NCBI GenBank assembly: GCA_021186555.1
Contig: JAJKFL010000026.1
Coordinates: 2,294,001-2,358,000 of the forward strand
DNA length: 64,000 nt
From: Reticulitermes speratus
Lineage: Eukaryota; Arthropoda; Insecta; Blattodea; Rhinotermitidae
Direction of reading: 5' to 3'
Numbering within the stretch: position 1 is the first letter of the stretch; each line of letters opens with the position of its first letter. Both the position numbers and the translations under genes were made by a program. This document shows, one piece after another, positions 55,101-61,317 of the stretch. The notes beneath the pieces are model-generated. The model made no database searches, was not told the origin of the DNA, and saw only the letters and a list, made by a program, of their open reading frames with translations.

Positions 55101-57021
55101 GCGAGGCTGTGTAAGCTGAGTGGTTCCCCACGTTTAAAAAAGATTGTAGTGTCTTCATCTTCAAGGATCAATTGGAGATAAAAAGCACAACAATCCTTTG
55201 AAAAGTGGGGACCCACTCACCCAATGACAAAGCGCCGCATCCCACGAGGCCTGAATCCTCCCACACGTGATTTATGTATAACAATTCAGATTCTTTTATG
55301 TTTATTCTGTTCTTTTATATCACTGCATCAACTATTATGAACTTATGTTTCAGTGAATGCCATATGGGAGAAAGCAGCTTATCACATACGACTGTAGTGA
55401 CTGCAGCAGGTCTTGATAAACATTAATCAGTACAGCTAGTCTCAGTCTGGGATTTTCAAGTGTCTTGAATATTCACCAGTAATTGACAGAATACAATCAG
55501 TAATACTCTGAGCTAACAGCATTTCTGAATAGATAGTACCATTTCAAAATGTAGTTTTATTTATATAAACAACATACATTTGTAAATAGTGACCACAGTT
55601 AATTCAGTATTGAATAAGACAGCAACAAAATCCTCTCTTGATGTGTCTAAACAGGAAAGGACATTTGTGGCTTTTGAACACAACACTTTTACAGTACCAT
55701 TGGAAATAAACTAAGAGAAGGATTTTTTAAATAAAAAAACTCTAAACGGAAAGGGTAAAATGTTACATGACATAGCCTCTGTGTAATATGTTTAATGAGA
55801 CAGTTATTATAGCCTCTTGAAAGTAATCATGAAGCACAGAACTCTGAACTACAATGACCAGTTTAATTAGATAAATGAAAATGGTTTGTGATGGCACAGT
55901 AACCTCATTCTGTGACAGGCTAGGAGAGGTGTGTTGGTTACAACGCTTTGTGTTTGAACCAGCAATGACACGGGGAACATGTGTTCTAAAAAAACATGCA
56001 CATACCATCACTGTGTTCTAAAGATGTCCCACTGTGAACTCATGAAACTTCCTATCCCCAGAATTCAACTATGAACCAATAATATATCTACGAAACGCAC
56101 AAACTAAACAAGAGCCCATCCCACTTATCAGCAAACCATACAAAATTAACCTCATTCCCATCCCCTTCAGTTTTCTATTATGTAATCTATGACCACACAA
56201 AGACGGTCAATACATTAAACATGCTTCAGTGAACAAACAAAATTACTAACTTATGTATTACACTATGGGAACTTACAAGGAAAATCAGAAGTTATTTATA
56301 CAATCAAAGCCTTGATTAATAATTGAAGCAAGCTATTATTAAGCCTTTTTAAAATACACATCACAATTTAGTTACTTAATTGAGCCTTTCACACTGGAGT
56401 CTATCACAGTCTGACCGCACTGCTTAATAACCACCAAAGTAATTATGTACTTGTCTCATCTTGGTAAACATATTACACAGTGATTGAAGGCGTGGAGTGT
56501 GTGAGAGAGAAGAGGAAATTAACGGTAGTAACCTGCTTCGCTAACAAACATTTCGACACTACGAAGTGGCCTACAAAGTAACTTACTGTTAAGGACATAT
56601 GCACTAGTCACAGGAACCGAGGTGAATATGCATTTATGAATACCTTAAAGACAGGTAAAATGCATTTCAATGTCCGGAATATGAATGAGAATTTTAATCA
56701 CGTCATACGAATTCACAGAAAATTATTGCCAAACTACGTAACATAAAATGTGGCACATTTATTACACCGAAAGAGCTGCTGCACTTAATAACGAGAACAC
56801 TCAAGGCCAATGACATCCACATACGTAACTCGCATTTTTAATAGATATAATTCATTGTATAAGGTGAAAACCTGACGCGAGATTCCCAAATTCGAAGCGA
56901 TACCTAATACCATTTCACATAAAGTCAGTAGCAGAAAAGTGTACACGACGTTTACTCTGCTCCAACTTACTCATGCTTTATTTACCTTAGGCTTGTAGAA
57001 CCATTTCCTTATAGATTCCAT
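30999..57021 (-). CDS. lst-2: Lateral signaling target protein 2 homologue (Lst2/ZFYVE28), ten coding exons, last exon not found
   Basis: Lst-2 proteins bind PI3P on endosomes through a C-terminal FYVE finger and down-regulate EGF-receptor/MAPK signalling. Ten exons join in frame: 57021-56986, 50359-50213, 46700-46569, 45917-45601, 42509-42338, 41727-39416, 36826-36746, 35245-35126, 32298-32078 and 31183-30999 (3723 bp, 1241 codons). The N-terminal 260 residues are the conserved Lst-2 domain ([64 protein letters not shown]-like end). A 770-residue Ser/Thr/Cys-rich linker follows, then [40 protein letters not shown], and FYVE signatures WIPD and [11 protein letters not shown]. The RVC half of FYVE, the stop and the 3'UTR are missing from my model. 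Identity is firm and the exon borders are good. Confidence 0.93.
32078..32298 (-). CDS. lst-2: Lst2 exon 9: conserved pre-FYVE segment
   Basis: This 221-bp exon has acceptor TTTTCTGTGCAG. It reads [40 protein letters not shown], followed by an acidic stretch EEEDLEE and PLLPLGDD. The donor is GTAAAA after phase 1; the next exon completes an aspartate. The [20 protein letters not shown] block is highly conserved in the family. The frame runs on past the donor to a stop, which I treat as intron. Confidence 0.93.
32786..33348 (+). mobile_element. mariner-superfamily element, 563 bp, with ~110-bp TIRs and TA duplication
   Basis: The left end CAGTGTGTCCACAAAGTCCC and the right end are near-perfect inverted copies for about 110 bp, with only a few differences. 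TA flanks at 32784-32785 and 33349-33350. Between the TIRs lies only a transposase C-terminus. The long, nearly identical TIRs point to recent activity by trans-mobilisation. It lies in the Lst2 intron beside exon 9. Confidence 0.93.
32900..33230 (+). pseudogene. Transposase C-terminal fragment inside the 563-bp element
   Basis: After [12 protein letters not shown]-like codons, the frame 32934-33230 reads [60 protein letters not shown] and ends [36 protein letters not shown] is the third catalytic Asp block of mariner-type insect transposases. The N-terminal domain and first catalytic residues are deleted. Confidence 0.88.
33945..34126. mobile_element. Foldback element, ~85-bp arms, hammerhead-like motif
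   Basis: The arms TATATATGAGAAACTTGC and complement enclose ACATGTTTTGGCCAAATGGG CCATCGTCAGG (left) and CCTGACGATGGCCCATTTCA GCCGAAACATG (right). The core is diverged (CTGACGA), and I cannot draw a good stem III. Confidence 0.8.
34156..34260 (-). mobile_element. Single family-F element with hammerhead-like motif
   Basis: On the minus strand: CCCCCTGATGATGGCAG, loop, CTGCCGAAATGTGTTTTGGGG, ending GTGCATTTGTTGGT at 34156. Core CTGATGA and GAAA are intact; CCCC/GGGG may form stem I. It lies directly beside the foldback at 33945. Confidence 0.65.
34605..35040. repeat. Diverged inverted-repeat element (GAGGATTCA family)
   Basis: GATCTGAAGGGATGTGACAT at 34621 and the opposed ATGAGGCATCACATCTCAGA then AGAACTGAATCCTC at 34983 are inverted ends like those at 2385 and 55062. 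The inside is unrelated. Confidence 0.45.
35126..35245 (-). CDS. lst-2: Lst2 exon 8: conserved [17 protein letters not shown] segment
   Basis: This 120-bp exon has acceptor TGGTTGCAG and donor GTGTGT. It reads [39 protein letters not shown] and ends in phase 2. The [24 protein letters not shown] block is conserved between insect and vertebrate Lst-2/ZFYVE28. Confidence 0.94.
35490..35635 (+). mobile_element. SINE-A variant copy
   Basis: GGGGTAAAGCGGTCAGGACA, CTCACCTCCGTCAAGCGCC and CATGCCTTCATGGCATG follow the SINE-A 3' half. The head is absent. Confidence 0.6.
36464..36629. mobile_element. piggyBac-like MITE (166 bp), TTAA duplication intact
   Basis: TTAA occurs at 36460-36463 and 36630-36633. 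The ends CCCTTCAGCACCGG and complement of CACTAAAGGG are short inverted repeats. There is no frame. It lies 100 bp from Lst2 exon 7. Confidence 0.75.
36746..36826 (-). CDS. lst-2: Lst2 exon 7: short Ser-rich exon
   Basis: This 81-bp exon has acceptor TTTGTGCTGCTAG and donor GTAAGA. It completes an arginine codon and reads [26 protein letters not shown]. The frame agrees with phase 2 on both sides. It is supported by good splice sites and in-frame joining to exon 8 rather than by strong conservation. Confidence 0.78.
37152..37417 (-). mobile_element. SINE-C copy, minus strand
   Basis: On the minus strand it has ATGGCCGTGTGGTCTAAGAC, the B-box-like GGTTTTGAATCCCG, GGCATGGATGTCTAT, and a 3' end GGCTGTTGAGCCATTGG with a T/A-rich tail. 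Target repeats TGAAGGC at 37145-37151 and 37418-37424. It matches the plus copy at 60275. Confidence 0.8.
38430..38872 (-). mobile_element. mariner element, 443 bp, deleted, TIRs and TA duplication
   Basis: The ends CGAGGGTTTTCCAGAAAGTA AAGATACAA and complement of the right end CGAGGGTTATCCTGAAAGTA are inverted, with TA at 38428-38429 and 38873-38874. The minus strand keeps the transposase C-terminus: [40 protein letters not shown] and [16 protein letters not shown] to the stop. A 28-bp segment encoding [10 protein letters not shown] is tandemly triplicated at 38726-38809, out of frame. Confidence 0.9.
39130..39380. repeat. Inverted-repeat element (GAGGATTCA family)
   Basis: GGGTCTTCTGGAATATGGCG, GTTGGGAAGTGTTTCTCAGC and the opposed GATCGGGAACCACTCACCCA, GAGAAAGCTTGAATCCTCAG are inverted arms around a TGGTGAAGATCTCC middle. 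It ends 35 bp from the Lst2 exon 6 donor. Confidence 0.55.
39416..41727 (-). CDS. lst-2: Lst2 exon 6: large low-complexity central region
   Basis: This 2312-bp exon (770 codons plus 2 bases) starts after acceptor TTTACAG with [20 protein letters not shown], the end of the conserved N-terminal domain. The rest is rich in Ser, Thr, Cys, Asp and Glu, with no globular domain I recognise. It resembles the long disordered linker of insect Lst-2 proteins, which varies in length and sequence. It ends VPSHSGR at donor GTAAGC in phase 2. This is the longest open frame in the window. Confidence 0.94.
42087..42325 (+). mobile_element. SINE-D copy
   Basis: CCTTGCCACGGTTCAGGCAG, GGCACGGGTTTGATTC (B box), CCAGTCCATGTGGGATTTCT and TCTTAGCAACTGACAACATT GTCAAATAAT match the SINE-D copy at 23688. 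It ends against Lst2 exon 5. Confidence 0.75.
42338..42509 (-). CDS. lst-2: Lst2 exon 5
   Basis: This 172-bp exon completes an arginine codon split by the intron and reads [57 protein letters not shown]. The donor is the weaker GTTGGT; the next exon begins TLLHKIREL, restoring [14 protein letters not shown] as in the family. A SINE lies directly against the downstream intron side. Confidence 0.93.
43286..44045 (+). mobile_element. pogo-type element, 760 bp, internally deleted
   Basis: The ends CCGTATATTCTCGAATCTAA and complement of TCGAGAATATACG are flanked by TA (43284-43285, 44046-44047). The remnant transposase has the HTH segment ([20 protein letters not shown]-like codons) joined out of frame to the acidic C-terminus, unlike the in-frame copy at 28258. 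CpG decay gives several ATTCTAATCCGCA variants. Confidence 0.85.
44095..44139 (+). ncRNA. Hammerhead-ribozyme-like motif
   Basis: ACTCT (stem I), CTGATGA, U, G, GCUA-C..., UAGC, U (stem II with a bulge), GAAA, C-AC-G (stem III), UA, GGAGT (stem I, five pairs including a G-U). The core bases are intact. This copy has stem I of different sequence from 29485, yet still complementary. Confidence 0.5.
44320..44718 (-). mobile_element. SINE-B copy, minus strand
   Basis: On the minus strand GTCGACCTCGGTGGACTAGT starts it and GGGCTGTTGAGCCATGG ends it; the B box GGTTCGCGGGTTCGATCCC is intact. TAAAAATGGTTAT(A/G)AT-like repeats flank. It is a little more diverged than the copies at 25164 and 48991. 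Confidence 0.88.
45601..45917 (-). CDS. lst-2: Lst2 exon 4
   Basis: This 317-bp exon enters in phase 0 and leaves in phase 2. The acceptor is CCCCCCCTAG and the donor GTATAG. It reads [20 protein letters not shown], then [20 protein letters not shown], and [20 protein letters not shown] near the end. The SAMRPLAK and [10 protein letters not shown] blocks are Lst-2 hallmarks. Confidence 0.95.
45990..46175. repeat. Inverted-repeat element (GAGGATTCA family), interrupted downstream by a SINE
   Basis: GCTGAGGACTCAGGTCTTCT GGG and the opposed CAACAACCCAGAAGACCCAT are inverted ends. The CACCTTCATGTG middle resembles the CTTCATCTTC segment of other members. A SINE-A copy follows directly. Confidence 0.55.
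46206..46472 (+). mobile_element. SINE-A copy with 13-bp target duplication
   Basis: It starts inside the tRNA-like head (TTATAGCGACTCGCTATGGG) and carries the B box GGGGCTCGAATCCCAG, the CCCTGGGGCCCACCC body and the ATACCTCTACTCCCCCTCTG tail. ACAAATCATAAAG (46193-46205) and ACAAATTATAAAG (46473-46485) flank it. It lies between Lst2 exons 3 and 4. Confidence 0.88.
46569..46700 (-). CDS. lst-2: Lst2 exon 3
   Basis: This 132-bp, 44-codon, phase-0 exon has acceptor GGATTACAG and donor GTGAGT. It reads [44 protein letters not shown]. The segment ending AGQLWFGAE is diagnostic of Lst-2. Confidence 0.95.
46787..46923 (-). mobile_element. LINE L1r 3' end fragment
   Basis: CTAACTAACTCCATGGGGCA, CTTGAGAAGCTAACAGGTCC, GTTTTATGGAACCCAAAGG and CACCTGTCCCTATCCTGAGG match the L1r 3' end on the minus strand. 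Confidence 0.8.
47099..47240 (-). mobile_element. LINE L1r 3' end fragment
   Basis: A second copy of the same 3' terminal segment as at 46787, only 170 bp away and in the same orientation, and ending at nearly the same internal point (TATCCTGAGC). Confidence 0.8.
47353..47524. mobile_element. piggyBac-like MITE (172 bp)
   Basis: TTAA flanks at 47349-47352 and 47525-47528. The ends CCCTTTAATGGGAAGTGGCA and the complement of TGCCACTTAAAGCG share the inverted GTGGCA block. No frame. Confidence 0.7.
47529..48629. other. Lst2 intron 2, no gene seen
   Basis: AT-rich intron sequence without frames or recognisable repeats. Confidence 0.5.
48630..48959. mobile_element. Foldback element (family F), ~130-bp arms, hammerhead-like motif in both arms
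   Basis: The arms ACCAAGACTAAATAGATG... and its counterpart ending GTGCATCTAGTTGGT pair through AATAGTAGTGTTACATTAAA, CCCGACATG and GTCAGGTACCTGAC. Both arms keep ACCCCTGAAGATGGTCAGGT ... CCTGACCGAAACATGTCGGGT (left arm on the minus strand). The centre is a 90-bp diverged loop. A SINE-B follows after 30 bp. Confidence 0.9.
48862..48905 (+). ncRNA. Hammerhead-ribozyme-like motif (right arm; mirrored at 48691-48733)
   Basis: ACCC (stem I), CTGAAGA, U, GGUCAGGUACCUGACC (stem II), GAAA, short stem III ending GUC, GGGT (stem I). CUGAAGA fits the CUGANGA consensus. GUC is the best cleavage triplet of natural hammerheads. Both arms are identical through the core, so each transcript strand of this locus would carry one motif. 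Confidence 0.45.
48991..49389 (+). mobile_element. Full-length SINE-B with 13-bp target duplication
   Basis: GTCGACTTCGGTGGACTAGT starts it; the tail GGGCTGTTGAGCCAAGAATT is followed by ATTATTATT. AACAGAATTTAAT flanks at 48978-48990 and 49390-49402. It is nearly identical to 25164. Confidence 0.92.
50018..50182. mobile_element. hAT-like MITE (165 bp) with perfect 8-bp target duplication
   Basis: The ends CACAGGTCCACAAATTTTCC and the complement of the right end CAGGGGTGCACAAATCTGGG are related inverted repeats. TATTACAT flanks at 50010-50017 and 50183-50190, the 8-bp hAT-type duplication. It ends 30 bp inside the intron after Lst2 exon 2. Confidence 0.85.
50213..50359 (-). CDS. lst-2: Lst2 exon 2: conserved N-terminal domain
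   Basis: This 147-bp, 49-codon, phase-0 exon has acceptor TTATCTTCTAG and donor GTAAATG. It reads [50 protein letters not shown] hAT-like MITE (50018-50182) ends only 30 bp beyond the donor. Confidence 0.94.
50360..51424. other. Lst2 intron 1, no gene seen
   Basis: AT-rich intron sequence without a recognised repeat. The exon 2 acceptor (TTATCTTCTAG) lies at its left edge. Confidence 0.5.
51425..51600. repeat. Diverged copy of the GAGGATTCA repeat family
   Basis: AGATTTGAGGTTCTCATAAC, then GAAGACGCAAGTCTTCTGGG ATGTTACTCAATGTC match the left half of the family at 2355-2430 and 31258. Confidence 0.5.
51969..52310. mobile_element. Inverted pair of hammerhead-like elements, diverged
   Basis: The minus copy (around 52120-52060) has CACCCTGAAGATGGACGCAC ... 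CTCGAAACGTTGGAACATG. The opposed plus copy (52236-52300) has CACCATGAAGATGGAGGCAC ... CTCTGAAATGTCAGAACAT. A third relative lies at 63770. Confidence 0.6.
52461..52622. mobile_element. hAT-like MITE, second copy
   Basis: It starts CAGGGGTGTACAAATTTCGA and ends GCAGTTTGTGCACCCC. The interior matches 50018 (GGCCACCTCAAAATTCTAGG, CATACTGAG, CACAAATATTTGG). The target duplication is no longer clear. Confidence 0.8.
52755..52955 (-). mobile_element. SINE-E copy, minus strand
   Basis: CCGGCCGCACTTTACCCCCA, CCTTGGTACCCATTTCTGTT, AGAGGCTGAATGGACCCCAG and CGGGAATCGAACGCGGAACC match 54571. The last block is the complement of a decayed tRNA B box, and GTAGTGCCTCAACCAA continues the tRNA-like head. Confidence 0.75.
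53750..54010 (-). mobile_element. SINE-A-related copy, minus strand, ending in palindromes
   Basis: On the minus strand it has the head TCAGTATACTGACTAGG, the B-box-like AGGGTTTTGAGTCC, then GCTCTGGGGCCCACCCATCC, GGTTCCTTCCCCAGGGGTAA and a CATATGCCTTCATGGC end. The head flows into two palindromes at 53981-54071. Confidence 0.7.
53981..54071. repeat. Two consecutive palindromes sharing a TCAGTATACTGA core
   Basis: Bases 53981-54030 form a 50-bp palindrome (arms CGTCCAGCTCC...GGAGCTGGACG) with one mismatched pair, and 54030-54071 a perfect 42-bp one (arms GTCGGGATGATGTAGTCAGT...). Both centre on AGTATACT from the SINE head. This looks like template-switch copying rather than a functional site. 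Confidence 0.9.
54571..54862 (-). mobile_element. Full-length tRNA-derived SINE-E with 13-bp target duplication
   Basis: On the minus strand CGCGCGGTGGCGTAGTTGGT is a tRNA-like A-box region and GCGGGTTCGATTCCCGATGG an intact B box. The body has CTCTAACAGAAATGAGTACC and GGTAAAGGTGGCCGG; the 3' end is CCTGTAATGGGG plus A/T. ATAATTTTATATA flanks at 54558-54570 and 54863-54875. Confidence 0.9.
55062..55262. repeat. Inverted-repeat element (GAGGATTCA family), best-preserved copy
   Basis: The left arm GGATCTTCTGGGATGCGAGG, TAAGCTGAGTGGTTCCCCAC pairs with the right arm GTGGGGACCCACTCACCCAA, CGCCGCATCCCACGAGGCCT. Between them lie GTGTCTTCATCTTCAAGGAT and GCACAACAATCCTTTGAAAA. The latter resembles the TGAAGA...GAAA core of the hammerhead-like elements in reduced form. 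Confidence 0.6.
55263..56985. other. Lst2 intron 1, no gene seen
   Basis: AT-rich intron sequence beside exon 1 without long frames or recognised transposons. Confidence 0.5.
56986..57021 (-). CDS. lst-2: Lst2 exon 1: start codon
   Basis: ATG at 57021-57019 encodes [12 protein letters not shown], 12 codons in phase 0, then donor GTAAAT. This short first coding exon ending after WFYKPK matches the start of the Lst-2 family. The next exon begins [11 protein letters not shown], so the junction is exact. The first intron is 6.6 kb. Confidence 0.92.
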
Positions 57022-57325
57022 CTTCTGAATGCTTGATGTGTATGCATACACGCGCTACGAAAAGCGACAACAATAAAGGTATTCTAAAACATCCATTTCG
57101 AAAACTTTTGACTACAAACTTTCACGTCTGTGAGTCACGCACCACCTAAAACCTGAAAAACTTCTCTGAACGAAAAGCGGGCGACTAGGAAATTACGAAA
57201 ACAAGAGCAACCCGTTCGGCGTAACGCCGACGGCGAGTGACGCATGCGCTCTCCGTGCATGAGTCCATGGTAGTTTAAAACCGTTACGTGGTCATTCTAC
57301 TGTTACAGGTTCAACAGGTACAACT
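57022..57325. promoter_or_regulatory. Lst2 5'UTR and promoter region, possibly bidirectional
   Basis: The 300 bp upstream of the Lst2 start holds a CpG-rich block around 57205-57255 (GGCGTAACGCCGACGGCGAG and GCATGCGCTC). Beyond it, a plus-strand ATG opens at 57326. GCATGCGC resembles an NRF1-type promoter element. No TATA box is evident. Promoter status is inferred from position and composition. Confidence 0.45.
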
Positions 57326-57396
57326 ATGATTCCGCGGCGATTTGATTTGGATTTCCTGCACCCTGCAGATTATGGCAGGATGCGTCTGACAGTCCG
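57326..57396 (+). CDS. Candidate first coding exon of a divergent gene (unrecognised)
   Basis: A plus-strand ATG opens 23 codons reading MIPRRFDLDFLHPADYGRMR, then LTV, and ends at a donor GTAACT. It sits about 300 bp from the oppositely oriented Lst2 start, across the CpG block, which would suit a divergent transcript. I do not recognise the peptide and see no following exon; repeat sequence starts soon after. This could be chance. Confidence 0.2.
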
Positions 57397-58849
57397 GTAA
57401 CTATTTATCAATCAACACGATGTAAAATCCTGGAAGACTTGAATCTTCATCAACACGTCTATGAGAACTTCAATTCTCGCATTCTATTGTTGCAACGTTC
57501 TGCGTGACATCGGCGCCAAGAATTCTGTGATAAAAATCTAATAAGGTTCGAAATTTACACACAGTTTAATAACTGTGACGCGATCGATATCCTTTTGTTG
57601 AAATATGCATTCCCCATAAAAAGAGTTTCATTTTTCCTACAGATTTTACGTGAAACATTTGTCGCTGTGATAAATATTTCTCGAAGGACACTCGAAATGT
57701 AGGCACTAAAGCATGCCCCTTACTGTTAGCCGAATTTAAACAAATTTTAATAGTCCTGAAAGCAACCCCAAATTTAATAACAATGAATTCCCTGGTTCTC
57801 GGCTTTTTTCATGAAGACACACATATGACGAGAGAGACATAACAAAACAAAATGGCGAATTTTTGCACCTTTCTTGTTGCGAAGGTGACACAATTGTTAG
57901 GGATATTTTTTTCTTTTCTGACAACTGTCGAATCACTTAACTTATAAAACTTGGACGTTTAATAAACAGCGGGTTTACTAGACGTGAAGCGTTTGTGCGA
58001 GTCCAAGGAAAATATGGCCATTGCCGGCTTTAAACACAGCAAGTAAACACTTGATATTGACTGCAGTACGTTGAAATAAAGCAGGTGGACCTCGACTCAC
58101 GGCAAATTGGAACAGCGGCCGAGCGCTGCACTGCCTCCCGTCACGCGAAACAGTCTGAGTGAAGAACGAGAAAATATTGTCCCTGTAACATTACATTCCT
58201 TCTTTTAAATATCAAGTGGCGATGACACTAATTAAAAACTGGTTCACCTTCAAAAATTGAATATGGCTTCATAACTCAAACAACTTGCTAAGTTCCTTTT
58301 GCAAATAACCAGCAAATTCACTCCAAGGGCACAACTTCTCACTTGTAACTACGATGTGGCCAGTTCGAATCTCGGGATGATCTCTTTGTCGTTTTCCTCA
58401 TCCCGTCCAAGCAATTTCCGGGTTATTGCCTTATATCAGGCCACGACCACTTCCTACCATATCCTTCGCATATTTATATCCATTCACCATCTTCCAATCG
58501 TTCGACGCCACACACACTCATTCACTGACAGCATCGTTAAATAAAAAAAAATAAAGTAATATTTGAAAACATATGCCAATACAGTTCTTATTTGTTCCAA
58601 GTTCTAAAAGTGGGACCACAGCTGCAATATTATTGGGGATAAATCTATATGTTTTACCATTTAAAGGCAAGGGGTAAATGTATTCATCACCCACTGTGAA
58701 ATAAATGAATAAATAAATAAATACTGCATTCTTCCCACATAGTCTAGTTGTGTATTTCTTACGACTGTTCCAACAAGCACCATTTCCCGTAAACGTTATA
58801 CAACGGTTGGTCTTTGTAATAGACACAGTCCGTGCTCTCTGTGAGGTAG
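57397..58849. other. Upstream of Lst2, no gene seen
   Basis: No convincing frame. CTGGAAGACTTGAATCTTCA at 57432 is a GAGGATTCA-family fragment. CCAGTTCGAATCTCGGGATG at about 58361 with a 3' end ACAGCATCGTTAAATAAA is a diverged SINE related to SINE-D. Confidence 0.4.
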
Positions 58850-59480
58850 GTACTGACTCATGCAGCAGACTGCTTCTTGAAAGGCTAACAGTTCCTTAGA
58901 CAATTGTGTAACATGCCAGAAGCTTCACCGATCTGTATTTACACTTTTCGCATCGTCACTAGTAACAAACACGTTTCAAAGACAATCTGCTTTCATCTTC
59001 ATTTCCTCGCTGACTCAAGGAATCTCTGCCTTCTGAAACACGTGATTGAAGGAAAGTTAGAAGGAAGGATAGAAATGACGGGAAGACGAGGGAGAAGACG
59101 TAAGCAGCTACTGGATGACCTTAAGGAAAAGAGAAGATACTGTAAATTGAAAGAGGAAGCACTAGATCGCACTGTGTGGAGAACTCGCTTTGGAAGAGGC
59201 TACGGACCTGTCGTAAGACAGACTGCAGGATGAATGAATCAAGGAATCCACCGCATTTTATGGCATTGGCCACCATGAGCCAGATTAATCCACTCTACTC
59301 CTCCAAGACTATTTCCTTAAGATCTGTTTTAATACTGCTCTCCCATTTACGTCTACCTCTTCCAAGCGGTCTCTTTCCTACAGCTAATCCCCTACTCATT
59401 TCTCTTTACCCCTTCGCATTCTGCAAACCACGCCCATTTCATTCTCCTTAATTGGTTCACCCCAATATGTGGCAAAGAGT
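58850..59480 (-). mobile_element. LINE L1r 3' fragment, split by another LINE insertion
   Basis: The left part has GACTGCTTCTTGAAAGGCTA ACAG. The right part has CACCGCATTTTATGGCATTG, CCATTTACGTCTACCTCTTC and CCTTAATTGGTTCACCCCAA, matching the L1r 3' region on the minus strand. A plus-strand L2r fragment interrupts it at 59025-59238. Confidence 0.7.
59025..59238 (+). mobile_element. LINE L2r 3' fragment with 10-bp target duplication
   Basis: The frame reads CLLKHVIEGKLEGRIEMTGR, RGRRRKQLLDDLKEKRRYCK and RFGRGYGPVVRQTAG, the C-terminus of the protein at 27338. It ends with a TGAATGAA tail. TCAAGGAATC flanks at 59015-59024 and 59239-59248. Confidence 0.88.
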
Positions 59481-59620
59481 GCCAATCATGAAACCCCTCA
59501 CCATGAAATTTTATTGATGTAAAAACTGTTAGACAAATTTCCGTCTTCAGAGGGTAATTTTAAAATATTATACAGGGAAAGCATTAAGGCAAATGAGTGT
59601 CCTTACTCTGTATACAGGGC

Positions 59621-59686
59621 ATACACAAAAGAATGGTGCGGTTTCAATAGCATTCACTATTGAAACCGCACCATGCTTTTGTGTAT
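59621..59686. repeat. Inverted repeat, 30-bp arms, 6-bp loop
   Basis: ATACACAAAAGAATGGTGCG GTTTCAATAG at 59621-59650 and its complement at 59657-59686 differ by one base. The loop is CATTCA. No element is recognised. Confidence 0.85.
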
Positions 59687-60274
59687 ACTCTGTATATATT
59701 CGCTGAGTTTTAAAGTTGCATGCACACAGCATCATTAACTGTGGGGGCGACAACAATCATGAAACAAATTCAAAAGCTCCCACTCTTGAGGGGGTGGGTA
59801 CTGCTGGCGCCAATATCACGATAGGGGAAGGAGGGTGAGACAAGACTTCGGGAACAAGATGCGCGGTAAATGGAATTTGAAACTCGGAGTACGGTATATA
59901 ACCCCTGAGAGAGCGTACCTGCGGCAGTCGCTCTGAAAGGCCGCAGATTTGCTAACTGAAGGCAGAGGAACTTCACTGGTTTACAAGCGGACAGCGAAAA
60001 GGCATCAAATTGCTCACCGAATTTACAGGCAAGTAAGTAACTAGCAGATGTTAATAACAGCAGACACGTTACAGTCATTACATTTGTTTATTTTAGTATT
60101 ATTACACAGTTACACTCTGTACTTAGTACAAAGTGTAACTGACTATAAACAAATATAATGTGCTTAATAAAATAAATTAAACGATTTTGGTTTGGTTTGT
60201 CCCAAATTTATTTTATTGTATATATGGAAAATGTACAAAATTAAATTATTTTATTGTGTGTAATATGTTGGTTT

Positions 60275-60536
60275 TGCCGATCTCAGTGGCCGTGCGGTCT
60301 AAGGCGTGGGTCTTCGGCCGTTCGCTTGATGGGATTGCGGGTTCGAATCCCACCGGGGGGCATGGATGTCTGTGTCTGTGAGTGTTGTGTGTTGTCAGGT
60401 AGAGGTCTGTGCGACGGGCTGATCACTCGTACAGAGGAGTCCTACCGAGTGTGGTATATCTAAACTGTGTGATCGTGAAGCGTCGACGAAACGAGGCCCA
60501 GGCCCATATAGGACTGTCGAGCCATAGGAAAAAAAA
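60275..60536 (+). mobile_element. Full-length tRNA-derived SINE-C with 13-bp target duplication
   Basis: The head CCGATCTCAGTGGCCGTGCG GTCTAAGGCG is tRNA-Leu/Ser-like, and GCGGGTTCGAATCCCACC is a perfect B box. The body has GTCAGGTAGAGGTCTGTGCG, the 3' end GGACTGTCGAGCCATAGG and an A-rich tail. AATATGTTGGTTT flanks at 60262-60274 and 60537-60549. Confidence 0.92.
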
Positions 60537-61012
60537 AATATGTTGGTTTATAATCAATTATAATTAAATGTGTTTATTAATGCCTTATTTAACGATGTTG
60601 TCAATCGGTTAGACCATAGGTAGTCAGACGTTTCGACTCAGTGATATACTCTAAAAGACAGAAAATCTTTCGCGATCTACCACGGTACATAATATGTTAA
60701 TATTAGGTCAACTAGGCAAAGAAACGTAAAGTAGCGTAATAGCACCAAACATACAAAAGTACAATAGTTTCATTTATTAAGAATTCATCGTTTAAAACTA
60801 CAATAATTTACCGTAATCAAAAGTGTTTTTCATTAACCCTCCTACTGCGAAGTTGAAGCCTGACGCTGCATATCTTACAATAACTTACTGTAAGACGGTT
60901 CATAATTACTTAGGCACAAGTGAAGACAGTACTTTAAATGTCCATCGTTCAGATGTCTTCGGTATCTTAATTCAATTATCTTCTTCTGCCAGAAGGCTTC
61001 TTCGCAGAGGTA

Positions 61013-61133
61013 CGACGGTTATACAGAAAGTAAAGATACAACACAGGTTGGGAGGGGAAGGGAAATCACCGCTGCGAAGGTGGCAACACTGTCGTGTCCA
61101 GCGTTTGTATCTTTACTTTCTGCACGTCCAACG
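61013..61133. mobile_element. mariner-derived MITE (121 bp), related to 38430
   Basis: The ends CGACGGTTATACAGAAAGTA AAGATACAA and complement (CAGAAAGTAAAGATACAAAC) are flanked by TA. GGGAGGGGAAGGGAAATCAC matches the element at 38430, so this is a deletion derivative of the same family. Confidence 0.8.
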
Positions 61134-61317
61134 TACTTTGATCAAAAATGCTGTCAGACGAAGAGCTATTATATCGTACTGAGACGTCAAATAAATTTTG
61201 ATAGAGACCAAAAAAGGGCCGCGATCATATGTTTGGCCCCTTCTGGGCTAAGTATAGCAATATTTATTGGGCTGATTAATGAAGAACAATACGGTGGCCC
61301 CACAATCTGAAGTATTT

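Noticed and set aside
61013-61133. Separate gene start near 60.8-61.2 kb (119-codon frame)
   Set aside because: The frame runs through a mariner-derived MITE with inverted ends and TA flanks, so it is repeat sequence.
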